DNA of 64,000 nt from Cryoendolithus antarcticus (lineage: Eukaryota; Ascomycota; Dothideomycetes; Cladosporiales; Cladosporiaceae), in assembly GCA_002077065.1 (NCBI GenBank), contig NAJO01000032.1:310001-374000 (forward strand), written 5' to 3'. Both the position numbers and the translations under genes were made by a program. Of this stretch, positions 39,946 through 49,736 are shown piece after piece. The notes beneath the pieces are model-generated. The model was not told the origin of the DNA. It made no database searches and saw nothing but the letters and a program-made list of their open reading frames with translations. Position 1 is the first letter of the stretch, and each line of letters starts with the position of its first letter.

Positions 39946-40810
39946 TTCGACGTGCGTAGCATGGAGTCCGTGTGATCAAAGACTTGAGTACTGACGATCA
40001 TAGACGGACGATTGTAAAGGAGTATCGAGCGAAAATACGGAAAGAACGGAAGACAATGGTCAAGATGTCATGAGGTGGGTACTCGAGGCGCAGCTGCACC
40101 CTTCACTTTGCTGTTGCCAAGCCGCCCGCTAATGCTGTATGTTGATAAGACCAAAATAATACTTGGGTGATTTACGGCGAATGGGATGGGCTTCTGATCC
40201 GGGCACAGCAAATTGAAGGAGGGTCTCTGAAGAAAGATATCAAGGCGAGCTTAAGAACACGTGAGAGGTGGTCATGCCAATGTATACTGCACAGCGACAA
40301 TACAGATCCAAGGCGGCTGCCTGTGAGAGACACCGAAGAGCGTGCTCGTGATGTACATTCTAGCGTGTATATTCCCTCGTCCCGGGTGGTCTATGTAGTA
40401 CAAAGTACAGGATTCCTCCTCACGTGGGTGTTGTGCAATTCACATCGCGCAGCCTCAGATGCCACCACAGCCTCCGTCCATCACCCACCCATGATCGGTT
40501 GTAGAGCAGCGCCAGTAACGTTGTCCGGGGCTGCATGGATTGCCCTGACACGAGGACGTAGTGTTGGCCTTTCACGTAGCTGTTGCCTGGACTTCCTTGC
40601 CAAGAACAAGTGCTCTGTAACGCCACAGCGTTGTTCACCATCGCGAGCTCTTCGCTGCCAGTAACTGGCGTGACTTTGGTAAGATCTCCCGGAGTGATTC
40701 GCGTAGCATGGCGCAGCATATGCCTGACAAACGTCGATCCTGTAGTCGGCATGTGCGATGAGGCTGTACACATCTCCGTCCTGCATTCATGCTGATCAAT
40801 CCCCTTCAGC
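39946..40810. other. Intergenic, LRR gene upstream region
   Basis: 865 bp. It contains the promoter of the F-box/LRR gene at the left and the downstream region of the EI24-like gene at the right. Frames of 158 and 165 codons (complement 40420..40896, + 40167..40664) show no protein-like features. Nothing else recognised. Confidence 0.45.
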
Positions 40811-41665
40811 TCACACTGGCTCGTCTCTATACACCAACGGTCGCTCCTCAGCATCCACATCTGTCCTCTCGCTGACAAGAGCTGCTTCCCGTTCAAGATG
40901 GACGCTCCAAAGGGCGCTCCCGGCAGCGCTGGTAAGCAGGAGCAGCATGCTTAGTACTGGCACGAGCTGCAGCGCCATGTAAACAGTGCCAAACCACATG
41001 TACTCGAACCGCCTTCGCTTCTGCTTGATGAAGGCATTGCGCTCCTTCTTCGTGAAGCCTTTGAGAGCGAAGTACCGCCAATTTACGAATGGCCCGGCCC
41101 GATAGCCAGTCAAGACGAGAAAGAGTGGTACACCAACGAATGGAATGAAGTTGAGTGGCAGGCACAGAACGAATTCGACGATCTGACGGAATGAGAAAGG
41201 CGCGAAGATCGCGCCTTTCTCAGCCGGTCCAAGTCGCTTTACCGGATCTGCCTCATCGATGTTCTCGTCCACTGGCCGCTTGTTCTTCACAAGGTGCTCG
41301 TAGCCCTCAGCCACCATGACAGCGTCGAAGATGTCGACTTGCGTATGGTCGACAAATAGTGCTTCGAAGATCAGCGCGATGATCAGGTTGCCGACTTCGA
41401 GGACCAGGAATGTAGCGTTCACCCAGGCGCTGCCGCGGTAGTGGAAGAGAGCCAGAAAAGCGACGACTGGGATGTAGGCTGCGAGGAAGAGCAGGGCGAG
41501 GATGCCAATGGAAAGGACGGTCAGAGGTATGAGACGCGATCGTAGTAAGGGGTGCAGGTAGCGGTGGGTAGTGAAGTACCAGATGCCCTTGAATGGGTAG
41601 AGGGGCGCGGGTGTGAAGTTTGCGCGGACGAAGCGCTGGACGCGAGAGGGTGGCGCGTGAGCCAT
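40811..41665 (-). CDS. EI24-like membrane protein (RRT8/LDS outer-spore-wall family)
   Basis: Single-exon 284-residue membrane protein starting MAHAPPSRVQRFVRANFTPA. It has about four to six hydrophobic stretches: LIPLTVLSIGILALLFLAAY, PVVAFLALFHYRGSAW, TFLVLEVGNLIIALIFEALF, a re-entrant pair around FVLCLPLNFIPFVGVPLFLV, and MALQLVPVLSMLLLLTSAAG. NFIPFVGVPLFLVLTG with the following FVNWRYFALKGF matches the EI24/CysZ-like domain. In yeast, relatives RRT8, LDS1 and LDS2 sit on lipid droplets and help outer spore wall assembly; a role for this copy is inference. Divergent from RPL28 across 261 bp. Confidence 0.72.
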   Translation of the reverse strand: MAHAPPSRVQRFVRANFTPAPLYPFKGIWYFTTHRYLHPLLRSRLIPLTVLSIGILALLFLAAYIPVVAFLALFHYRGSAWVNATFLVLEVGNLIIALIFEALFVDHTQVDIFDAVMVAEGYEHLVKNKRPVDENIDEADPVKRLGPAEKGAIFAPFSFRQIVEFVLCLPLNFIPFVGVPLFLVLTGYRAGPFVNWRYFALKGFTKKERNAFIKQKRRRFEYMWFGTVYMALQLVPVLSMLLLLTSAAGSALWSVHLEREAALVSERTDVDAEERPLVYRDEPV

Positions 41666-41926
41666 GTTGTGAGACCTTCGTGGAGCTATGAGAGATGAGG
41701 TTATTGTTATCGTATTAACATTGTGACGGCTCCTGCGCAAATGGACGGAAACCTGCTGCCTTGAACGGCCCAGTCAAGCGACACATTGAATGTTTAGCTA
41801 AGCAGAACCGCACGAGTCATTGCCAAGAGATATGCACTTCGAAATGCGCCAGACGAATTCGACTGCGACAGACGAACAGATCAGCGACACCAGCGACCTC
41901 GATATCGACCATCAAACACCGTCGAT
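41666..41926. promoter_or_regulatory. Divergent promoter region, EI24-like / RPL28
   Basis: 261 bp shared between the membrane-protein gene and ribosomal protein RPL28. No defined ribosomal-protein promoter element was recognised. Confidence 0.45.
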
Positions 41927-42568
41927 ATGCCTACCAGACTCACCAAAACCCGCAAGCAGTACGTTCACTCCGTCTCATCATCTGGACCCCACGCACAGTT
42001 CCCGCGGATGCCACGATATGGTCGGGATACACCATGGACAGCTGCTAACAACATCTTCACAGCCGCGGCCATGTATCAGCCGGTAACGGTCGGGTTGGCA
42101 AGCACCGCAAGTCGCCCGGTGGTCGTGGTCTCGCCGGTGGTCAGCACCACCACCGTACCAACATGGACAAATACCATCCCGGTTACTTCGGTAAAGTCGG
42201 TATGCGCTACTTCCACAAGATGCAAAACGGATTCTGGAAGCCCGTGATCAACCTTGACAAGGTATGTACTGCTCTGTCAATCTGCTCCGCGAGATCTGAA
42301 GAGGATCTGGAGGCAACAGGGAAGGCACGAACTGACAGCACGGCCACAGCTCTGGACCCTCATCCCCATCGAGCAACGCGAGAAGCACCTCAAGAACAAG
42401 TCCTCCGGCACCGCACCCGTCCTCGACCTCGTCTCTCTCGGCTACAGCAAAGTTCTCGGCAAGGGTCGCATCCCTGAGATCCCACTCATTGTCCGCGCCC
42501 GGTACTTCAGCAGTGACGCTGAGCGCAAGATCAAGGAGGCTGGTGGTGTTGTGCAGCTTGTCACATAA
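41927..42568 (+). CDS. RPL28: 60S ribosomal protein L28 (uL15, L27a) (join 41927..41958, 42063..42261, 42350..42568)
   Basis: Three exons give exactly 149 residues, the usual length of fungal uL15. Exon 1 encodes [10 protein letters not shown] plus two bases of a His codon. A 104-nt intron (GTACGT, GCTAAC branch) then joins to [20 protein letters not shown], followed by [20 protein letters not shown]. An 88-nt intron precedes [14 protein letters not shown]. The tail [13 protein letters not shown] is typical. The Gly/His/Arg-rich N-terminal loop enters the large-subunit rRNA core; the His in [14 protein letters not shown] is the site hydroxylated in some eukaryotes. A first intron just after about ten codons is common in fungal ribosomal protein genes. 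An antisense frame covering exons 2-3 is a shadow. Confidence 0.97.
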
Positions 42569-43508
42569 GCAATCATTCCAAGAGTTGAAAACACGAGCAT
42601 GAACGCGCGGTAGCCATGCTGCTAGCATCCGGCGCTGCACGACAATGGCAGCCAGGCACGCAAAAGATGGAAGGCAAGGACGGACATTATAACCCTCTCC
42701 ATCAGCGTGGTAGCTGAGAGATGCGCGCCGCAAAGTCATCCTAGATAGACCGAATGCAAGCCATCTCTGAACCAACCTTCTGACGTCTTCCTCGCGGAGA
42801 TGAGCTGTCCCTGCGCAACGCAAGCCTCGTGAGGTGCGCGCACGTGCGATGTGTCGCGCTGCGCACACTTCACGACACTAAGGTAAGACTTTTCCTCTGT
42901 CGTTGTCCAAGATCCACTTCTGCAGGTCTTCTTCGTGATTTGCATTTCGGCTCCTCGACGAACGCAGCACCCGCTGCCTGAACATGCGAGTCTCGTATCC
43001 GCGCTTTGTCATCTCGATATGCTTTCCGAACGAAAGGACATGCCGTACGGTACGGAGGACAGGCGAGTAAGATGGCGTAGGTGGTTCGATACTGCATGTG
43101 GAGTCTTGGCAAGACGCCAAAATTCACTCTCTGTCAGACAAGGATGTAAGCACCCTCGGCCAGGCTACGTGATGACAGTACATGTAAACCTCGCAAACGA
43201 TCATTTTCCGCAAATGATATCATGCCATGCGAAGCGATGATTGGTATGGCTCTCTTCTCGCTTTGTCACAACCGGGATACGAGTGCTCAGGGCAGCATTG
43301 CGCGAGCTGACCTCCACTGAGTACACAAGCATCGATTTGAGTATTGAAGCGATCTGCTGCCGGGATGTTCGGGTGCACTCGAGGACAGTAGAATGTAGTC
43401 GGCGCATCTGTAACCATGTCCGGTCTATAAGTATATAGCAATTGACAGCCATGGAGAGCCTCGCGTTCCTGTCCTTCATTGACCGGTTTCACCTTCGCGC
43501 TACACGAA
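42569..43508. other. Intergenic
   Basis: 940 bp between RPL28 and a secreted hydrolase gene. Several short frames exist on both strands but none has domain-like content. A CT-rich leader just before 43509 fits a 5' UTR. Confidence 0.45.
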
Positions 43509-44673
43509 ATGTCGTTCTCCTCCCTTCTTCTCCTCGCCTCCACGGCCCTTGCATACAAATGCACCGATTTTATCGTCCCCATAACCGTCACAGCTCCAAC
43601 CATCATTCCCCCATTTCCGGCCTTCAAATCCCACTACGACGCCATCGGCCTCCTCTCCGCTCTCACAGCACGTAATGCCTCTAACGCCCCAGCACCACCC
43701 CCAACCATCACGAATCTAACAGCCACCTTCGACATCAGCCTCCGGTACTGCGAGCCAGACCGCAGACGCCACGTATCGGTAAAGGGTGTACAGGTCTTGT
43801 CCCATGGTTTGGGTTTCGATAAATCGTACTGGGACTTTGGCGGACAGGGGAGCGAGTATAATTACATCTCCTCTGCCATCGCAGCCGGGTTCGCAACGCT
43901 GTCGTATGACCGTCTCGGGAACGGAGGGTCGAGTGTTGTCGATCCTTATACCGTGCAGCAGGGCCCTGTTCAGCTCGCGATCCTAACATCCATCACCAAG
44001 CGCCTTCGCGACGGCAACCTACACTCCAAGGTCGCTCGTCCCGCCGGAGGAAAGGTCTTCCACGTCGGCCACTCCTACGGCTCACTCCTTACGCACGGCC
44101 TCCTAGCCACTGCGCCGAAGCTGAGTGACGGCGCGGTGCTGACGGGTTATAATCTGCAAGTCCTTGGGATCGAACAGTTCGAGACGAGCACTACGTTCCA
44201 TCTGGCTAGGGAGAACCAACCGGGAAGGTTCGGTGGTCGGAGCACAGGGAGTTTGACTTGGGCAGATGAGCTGGCGAACCAGTATAACTTTCTCGCTTGG
44301 CCGTACTTTGATCCGGTGGTATTGGCGAAAGCGGAGGCGGGGAAGTGGCCGTTCTCGCTGGGGGAGTTGATCACTTATGCGGCTGTGCCTAATAATGCTT
44401 CAGCGTACGCTGGGTCGGTGCTGGTAAGTTGGCTGCACCTTCTGTCATGTTACTGTTGTGCTGACTTTGGGGACGTAGCTCATCTCCGGCGATGCGGATC
44501 GCATTTACTGCGCTGGCGACTGTACGGGCACGCTTGAGTCTGCTGCAAAGACTTTCGTCGGAGCGAAGAGAGTGCAGACGTATCTACAGCCGAGGACTGG
44601 TCATGGGCTGAACTTGCATTTCAATGCTATGGCTGGATATCGGGTCGTGCAGAACTTTTTGGGAAGCGTGTAA
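43509..44673 (+). CDS. Secreted alpha/beta hydrolase (join 43509..44423, 44479..44673)
   Basis: Two exons encode 369 residues. The N terminus MSFSSLLLLASTALAYKCTD has a short signal peptide. The hydrolase core follows: GVQVLSHGLGFDKSYWDFGG carries the HG oxyanion motif, FATLSYDRLGNGGSS the D-R-x-G block, and VFHVGHSYGSLLTHGLLA the GHSYG nucleophile elbow. After a 55-nt phase-0 intron (GTAAGT donor, GTGCTGAC branch), exon 2 supplies LISGDADRIYCAGDC (acid Asp) and PRTGHGLNLHFNAMAGY (catalytic His). The triad is therefore complete only after splicing. Two cysteines (YCAGDC) suggest a disulphide. Fungal relatives are extracellular or vacuolar esterase-like enzymes of unknown substrate. I prefer ATG 43509 over an upstream in-frame ATG at 43479, since the signal peptide begins there. 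Confidence 0.9.
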
Positions 44674-44956
44674 TGCCATTGCTCTGTAAGGTCAATGGAG
44701 CGGAGATGACGGCTGAGAGCATGAGTGAAGGGGGCTTGAAGTGATGAAGCAGGGTTGGAGAGTGAGGTTCCGGGTGAGTGAAGTGCGTCCATTAGTACGT
44801 AGATGATGAAGTTGAATAGAGAAGTAACGGAGATCTCCCTTACCTTGAACACTGAGTTACGCAGCACTTTCACTCACCATACTCAAAAATACTACTCATC
44901 AACCTAGAACAGTCAGCCACGCTCTTTCTCAAACAATTTATCCACGCTAGAGCATC

Positions 44957-45607
44957 ATGCCAGCATACACGGAGCCGAGTGATCGCAACGTCGCGGAAGC
45001 GACCACCTCAATGAGGGAGTCAGCCAGGGACACCACGCGTGACTTGTCATTGCAGGATCTGGAGGCGGTCAACAGCATTCCACCCAAGGAGGAGGAGACT
45101 AGCGCAGCAGTCCATGCAGACGCATCGGACGGTGAGACCCTGGACGGCGAGGAAGATGAAGCGCCTGTTGCAACCGGCACGAGTGCGTATACTACCTTTT
45201 GCTGCGTGATCGGCAGCGTTATTGGCAGACACTGACGAGCTCACTATCTAGCAGCAACTGAGGGAGAAGGTACCAGAGGTCCCCAGCTCGTACTCCCGAA
45301 GCTTGCCTTCGAGAGACTTGTCCAGGAGATCGCTCTCGACCAGGGAGCGGACCTGCAGCTCGACGAAGCTGCATTGAATGCGCTGCAAGAAGCCAGCGAG
45401 GCACTTCTCGTGCAGCACTTTGTTTGTGAGTACTGTCGCTCTGCACTTGACATTCCCTATACTATATGGTCGAACTGACTGTGACACGTAGTGACTCGTG
45501 GCTGCGCCTCACACGCTGACCGCGACACCATCTCGGTAAAGGACATGAGATTGGCCAACTGGATGCGTAGGCAGTATACGGGGATGGTGTTGGGGCCGTG
45601 TGAGTAG
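44957..45607 (+). CDS. Divergent histone-H3-like histone-fold protein (join 44957..45182, 45252..45425, 45492..45607)
   Basis: Three exons encode 171 residues. Residues 90-160 align over the whole H3 fold. LPKLAFERLVQEIALDQGAD is helix 1; LNALQEASEALLVQHFVLTR is helix 2, nearly identical to the H3 ALQEASEAYLV block; CASHADRDTISVKDMRLANW covers loop 2 and helix 3. In place of the basic, lysine-rich H3 tail and the alpha-N helix there is a 75-residue acidic stretch (for example GETLDGEEDEAP). Several basic DNA-contact positions are neutral or acidic (QRLVREIA to ERLVQEIA, AKR to ADR). Introns are 69 and 66 nt, in phase 1, and splicing restores the H3 alignment across both joins, which supports the model. 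It could be a CenH3-like or a non-nucleosomal H3 relative; it is not canonical H3 or obvious CENP-A. Confidence 0.85.
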
Positions 45608-45932
45608 TGGCGATGGAGAAGTTGCAGCGATAGTGACGAGATAGCGAGAGCGAAAGGGCATGTGTAATGGCAGTGACAGACTAAGGCCCGTGCAACGGAC
45701 ATGAGGTACAGCCTTGATCAAATCCGACCATAGGATGACCGTAGAAGACACGAATGGATCTCTGTGTCCATCCGATGCGTGATCGTCAATGTTAGAGCGT
45801 GATCGGCAAAACGCGACATCTCAGTAGCGACGGGTACAGCCGAGCGAATGAACGACATCGAGATCGTCAAGTCTAATGTCAATGTCGTCTACACTGCTCG
45901 AGACGTAGCACCATTTCCCTACATTCACCACC
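45608..45932. other. Intergenic, upstream of complex I 24 kDa gene
   Basis: 325 bp. Contains the downstream end of the H3-like gene and the promoter of the complex I gene. No motif recognised. Confidence 0.45.
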
Positions 45933-46929
45933 ATGGCTTCCTCACTTGCACCCTGGGTGCTCCGAGCGAGCGCTCGAGCAGCGCGACCAGCATTTCGCTC
46001 TCAACGCCGCCAACTGCACGCCTCCACACCCCAGCGCAGCGAAGCTATCTTCGTCGTAAGTCTCGCCGTCGCCTCTCAATGCCACCAGTACCCTACTCAT
46101 CTCCACCACAGCACCGCGACTCCGCCGAAAACAACTTGAAGATCCCATTCAAATTCAATGCTACAAACGAGAAGCTCATTGAGGAGGTCCTCTCGCGCTA
46201 TCCCTCCCAGTACAAAAAAGCTGCCGTGATGCCCCTTCTAGACCTCGGACAAAGACAACATGGCTTCACGAGTATAAGCGTCATGAATGAGGTCGCGAGA
46301 CTGTTGGAGATGCCACCAATGCGGGTGTATGAGGTGGCTACGTTCTACACCATGTACAACCGGGATCCTGTGGGGAAGTTCCACGTGCAGTGCTGTACAA
46401 CGGTCAGTCTTGCTGTCCCCATCGCCTCCGGCTGCGTGGAACGGACATACTGACACAGTCTCAGACACCTTGCCAACTCAACGGCAGCGACGGCATCATG
46501 AAAGCAATCGAAGAGCACCTCGGCATCCACCACGGCGAAACAACTCCCGACAAAATGTTCACCTTCACCGAAGTCGAGTGTCTCGGCGCCTGCGTCAACG
46601 CCCCTATGGTCCAGATCAACGATGACTTCTACGAGGACCTCACACCCGAGACGACCAAATCCCTCCTTACTGCACTCAGGCAGGCTGCCGAGAAGACTGG
46701 CGCAAGCGGTATGGCGGCTGGCATGGGCGGCGCGAGTGCGTCAGGTGAGGGAAAGAGTGGAGCGCATATTGAAGAGCAGGGGAGGGGATATGAGGCGGGA
46801 GGCGTGAAGGTGCCAGCCCCGGGGCCGTTCAGTGGGAGGAAGACTTGTGAGCCGTTGGCAGGGTTGACGGCGTTGACGAGCGAGCCTTGGGCGAACGATA
46901 AGTTGAGGACGGACGGGGCGTTGGACTAG
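45933..46929 (+). CDS. nuo-24: NADH:ubiquinone oxidoreductase 24 kDa subunit (join 45933..46055, 46112..46402, 46465..46929)
   Basis: Three exons encode 292 residues of the NDUFV2/NuoE complex I subunit, which carries the N1a [2Fe-2S] cluster in the matrix arm. Exon 1 is a mitochondrial presequence ([20 protein letters not shown], Arg/Ala-rich, no acidic residue). Exon 2 has [38 protein letters not shown] and [20 protein letters not shown]. Cluster cysteines lie in HVQCCTT, TPCQLN and [12 protein letters not shown]. Introns of 56 and 62 nt are phase 0 and have GT..AG ends. The C-terminal tail is Gly/Ala-rich and ends in a short block with a conserved SGRKTCEPL, as in fungal orthologues. Confidence 0.96.
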
Positions 46930-47902
46930 TAAGTATCGAGATGCATACACTGTACATATTGACTTCGAGTTCTTCATCAGCTCGTTGCGGTCTTTAGCTC
47001 CTGCTGTTCAAAGAAACGCCCCCCGCCAGGCTGCTGTCAGCTGGAACAGCGGTTAATGATGGCATCGCTCAAGCGCATTGCGTCTCGCACTATCACTGCT
47101 ACAGTGCCTTTTTCTCTGTTCGCTCGATCAAGCCGATACGAGCAATGCAACGTCGGCTGATAGCCTCGAAAGGCACTACAAAGATCGTGGACGATCTCTA
47201 GACCAGCAAAGTACGAGCCCTCTCAAGGAGCCAGCGATATCGAAGATACTGTCATGGGTAAGTCGAGAGAAGCATTGCATGGTGCGCGGTGACTCTCGAG
47301 AGACACACAGCGTGCTGTCATCGGATGAGAGATCAAGGACATTGTCTCTCACGCGCACAGCAGCTCCGGTCTTCTTGCTACGGCTCCGCTGGTAAGAGCA
47401 AGGTCACGCATGGCTGCTTGTGTGAGAGATGTATGAACGGTCACGGAAGACCTGTTTCGAGAGTGGGAGCTCTCACCAGTACCACAGCGTTTCCACTGTC
47501 ACGGTCAAGCCGATGATAGCATAGGAGACTCGTATTAAATCTGGAGAGACAAGAAGATGCAAACGATTTGCCGGTGACGCGGTGACGGTGACGCGGTGAC
47601 GCTGCGGATTACGCTGCACGGTGATACGAGGGCAACGGCGCTGTGGAACGCCTGAGCCCTGGGTGAGTGAAGTCGGACTTTTTTGTCAAAGTGAAGAGGA
47701 AGGAGCAAGTGAGTGCTAGCATGTGGGTCGTACAGGTGCCTTCTAGCGAGGTGATTTGGCGCTAGTCGCTCCTCCCTCGACTATTTAATTATTTGTTCAC
47801 CCTCGAACAACATACTACTCCTCCTACTCCTACACCCACAACACGTCCTTCACTTACACTACTACACCTACCACACTACTATACACCTCCGAACAACCTA
47901 CT
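46930..47902. promoter_or_regulatory. Intergenic with minisatellite and TATA-like promoter
   Basis: 973 bp between complex I subunit and the secreted-protein gene. A TATTTAA motif at 47782..47788 lies about 115 bp before the secreted-protein start, followed by a C/T/A-rich leader rich in ACTACTCCTC-type repeats. A GGTGAC minisatellite is at 47573..47602. Other frames here are not convincing. Confidence 0.5.
47573..47602. repeat. GGTGAC(GC) minisatellite
   Basis: Four head-to-tail units: GGTGACGC, GGTGAC, GGTGACGC, GGTGACGC, read directly from the sequence. It lies in the intergenic region, about 300 bp before the secreted-protein gene. Confidence 0.8.
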
Positions 47903-48965
47903 ATGGCTCGCGTTCTCCGCGTTCTCGGCGTCGCCGCCGTAGCCTTTACCTCACTCGCCACCGCCGAGACTTACGAGCCCGCCGAGCTCAGTAAGTGCTT
48001 CGTTCTCGCAAGAATGCGCGATAGCTAACAATTCGGCAGGCGCTCGCCAGGGTCCCGACTTCACCCCTCCCCAGCTCCTTCAGGTCGTCTTCAATGCGTC
48101 CGAGCTCTTCGGCTGGCAGCTCGCCGGGCGTGCCATCAAGACTCAGGAGATCGCAGACCTGTGCAACAATACCCAGGCTGTTGGTCACGGCAAGTGGGCT
48201 CCCATCGGGCTCAGCCCGCTCTACATCGCTGGTGAGTAAAGAGTCTGCGAACCATGAATATTTGAGTGAAGACTGACAAAACACGCAGAGCCCAGCTGCG
48301 AGCTCGGTTCCGCCCGCCTTCCAGATCCTCAGGCCATCCACAACGGTGCCGTCGTTTCCAACACCAACATCTTCATCACCCAGGTCCTCAACGCCTTCAA
48401 CCAGTCCAACATGATCGATGACCTCACCTACATCTGCAAGAACATCAAGGGCAACCGCCTCACTCCCTTCGGCATCAATACCGGTCACTTCCTCGAGGTG
48501 ATCTGCGGCGCTGGCAGGGCTCGCGTGCCTTCTCCTCCCAATAACACCCCTTGCCAGCTCTCCCAAGCCCAGCTCTCCGACTTCAAGACTACCATTTCCG
48601 ACATCTTTGCCTATGAGCTGGCCACCTCCTCCGCCACCGCCGACCAGGCTGCCGACCTCTGCAAGACCGCTCCCCGCTACGCTCAGCGTCTCTCCGCTCA
48701 GGGTCTCGATGCTGGCGTCGTTCAGAAGGTGTTGTGCTCAGTCAAGCAGCCACTCAGCAACAACGAGGCTTCTGCTGCTATCTCGAAGTACTCTACTTCC
48801 GCATTCATTCAGACCATCATTGGGGCTAGCGATGTTCCCGGATGGACCTCATGGCTGTGCAAGAACATGGATCTTCAGCACTTGAACGCTGTGGCGCTCA
48901 ATGGTACGGTGGTGTTGCAGCAGGTCTGTGCCCCTGATGCTGGGCGTGCTGGTCGCTGTGTTTAG
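47903..48965 (+). CDS. Secreted protein with two-fold internal cysteine repeat (join 47903..47990, 48040..48231, 48289..48965)
   Basis: Three exons encode 318 residues: a signal peptide (MARVLRVLGVAAVAFTSLAT, cleavage near Ala21) and a mature protein of two related halves. Cysteines 71, 97, 143 and 166 are matched by 218, 243, 284 and 307, with almost equal spacing (26/46/23 against 25/41/23). Local blocks agree: EIADLCNNT with QAADLCKTA, LTYICKNIK with TSWLCKNMD, and FLEVICGA with VLQQVCAP. Two extra cysteines (182 and 317) sit at the half boundaries. Introns are 49 and 57 nt, phase 1. Codon choice is strongly C-ending, unlike most neighbours, suggesting high expression. I recognise no named family; an extracellular structural or effector-like role is possible but unproven. 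Confidence 0.88.
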
Positions 48966-49736
48966 GCAGCACGATGAGAGAAGTGGGTGACATGACTGAC
49001 TGACGACGATACGGGGAGAGATTGCTGCGGAGCTTAGTGAAGACCCGATCGATGGTCTACCAAAGATAGCTGTATCAATGCCCAGGCGGCTAATTGATCC
49101 AAACCTTCGTTCTCATGTGACATCTACCTCCATAATGCCCTTTCTCTCCAACTGTAGACAGGCTTTCTTATGCTTCTATCATGCGCACGGCGGCAGTGCA
49201 CCAAAACATCCATTGCCTTTGAGAGACATACCCAGCTTCCAAGCCAAAGCCCTCCAAGCACAGCATCTCTCTGTTCTTGTTGCTGCCCGCTGTGCATCTA
49301 CCGTGCAAGTCACAACATCAGACTTGTGGTGGAGTAACCTTTGAGAGACATACCTGTCGACACACATCAACGGCAACCACAGTGCCCGCTACACCGGGCA
49401 AGATCAGGTTGCTTGTGCGTCTGCAATGCACTCTGCAGCAGTGGATTTCTCGTTGGAGTGTCGTTGAGAGACGACTTCTCCGAGAAACGACCGTGAGGCA
49501 TACCCCTCTCTCCGCGCATTGAACAAGCCTCCTGAGCACCTGCCATGCATATCACAACAGCGAAGTGCTTGTGAGAAACGTCGCTGAGAGGCTCTTTCCT
49601 GTCAAAGGACCAGAATGCTAGGCGAGTCGTGCTCTCTCCGACTCGAGCGTTCGAGAAACGCACACCCAGCGTGCTGTATAGCACCACAGCCGAGTACCGT
49701 TGGGTGCGGAGAGCGAAGCGCTGAGATGCGTTCAGC
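48966..49736. other. Intergenic with degenerate tandem repeat
   Basis: 771 bp between the secreted-protein gene and the convergent repeat-protein gene. The right half carries the ~121 bp degenerate tandem repeat listed separately. No coding sequence recognised. Confidence 0.5.
49210..49600. repeat. Degenerate tandem repeat, ~121 bp period
   Basis: A GAGAG-centred motif in the context TTGAGAGAC or CTGAGAG recurs at 49221, 49343, 49466 and 49586, spacings of 122, 123 and 120 bp. The sequence upstream of each core also agrees in parts, for example GTGCAAGTCACAACA at 49301 and ATGCATATCACAACA at 49543, both about 40 bp before a core. Units are strongly diverged, so the boundaries given are approximate. 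Confidence 0.5.

Noticed and set aside
40420..40896. 158-codon minus frame
   Set aside because: Composition is not protein-like, other frames of equal length overlap it, and it runs into the 3' end of the EI24-like gene.
42248..42868. 206-codon frame on the minus strand
   Set aside because: It overlaps RPL28 exon 3 and introns in antisense, and shows no protein family features.
48094..48276. Short plus frame and the 192-codon minus frame (47988..48566) over the secreted-protein gene
   Set aside because: Both are shadows of the C-ending codons of the spliced secreted-protein gene, which has a signal peptide and matching introns.
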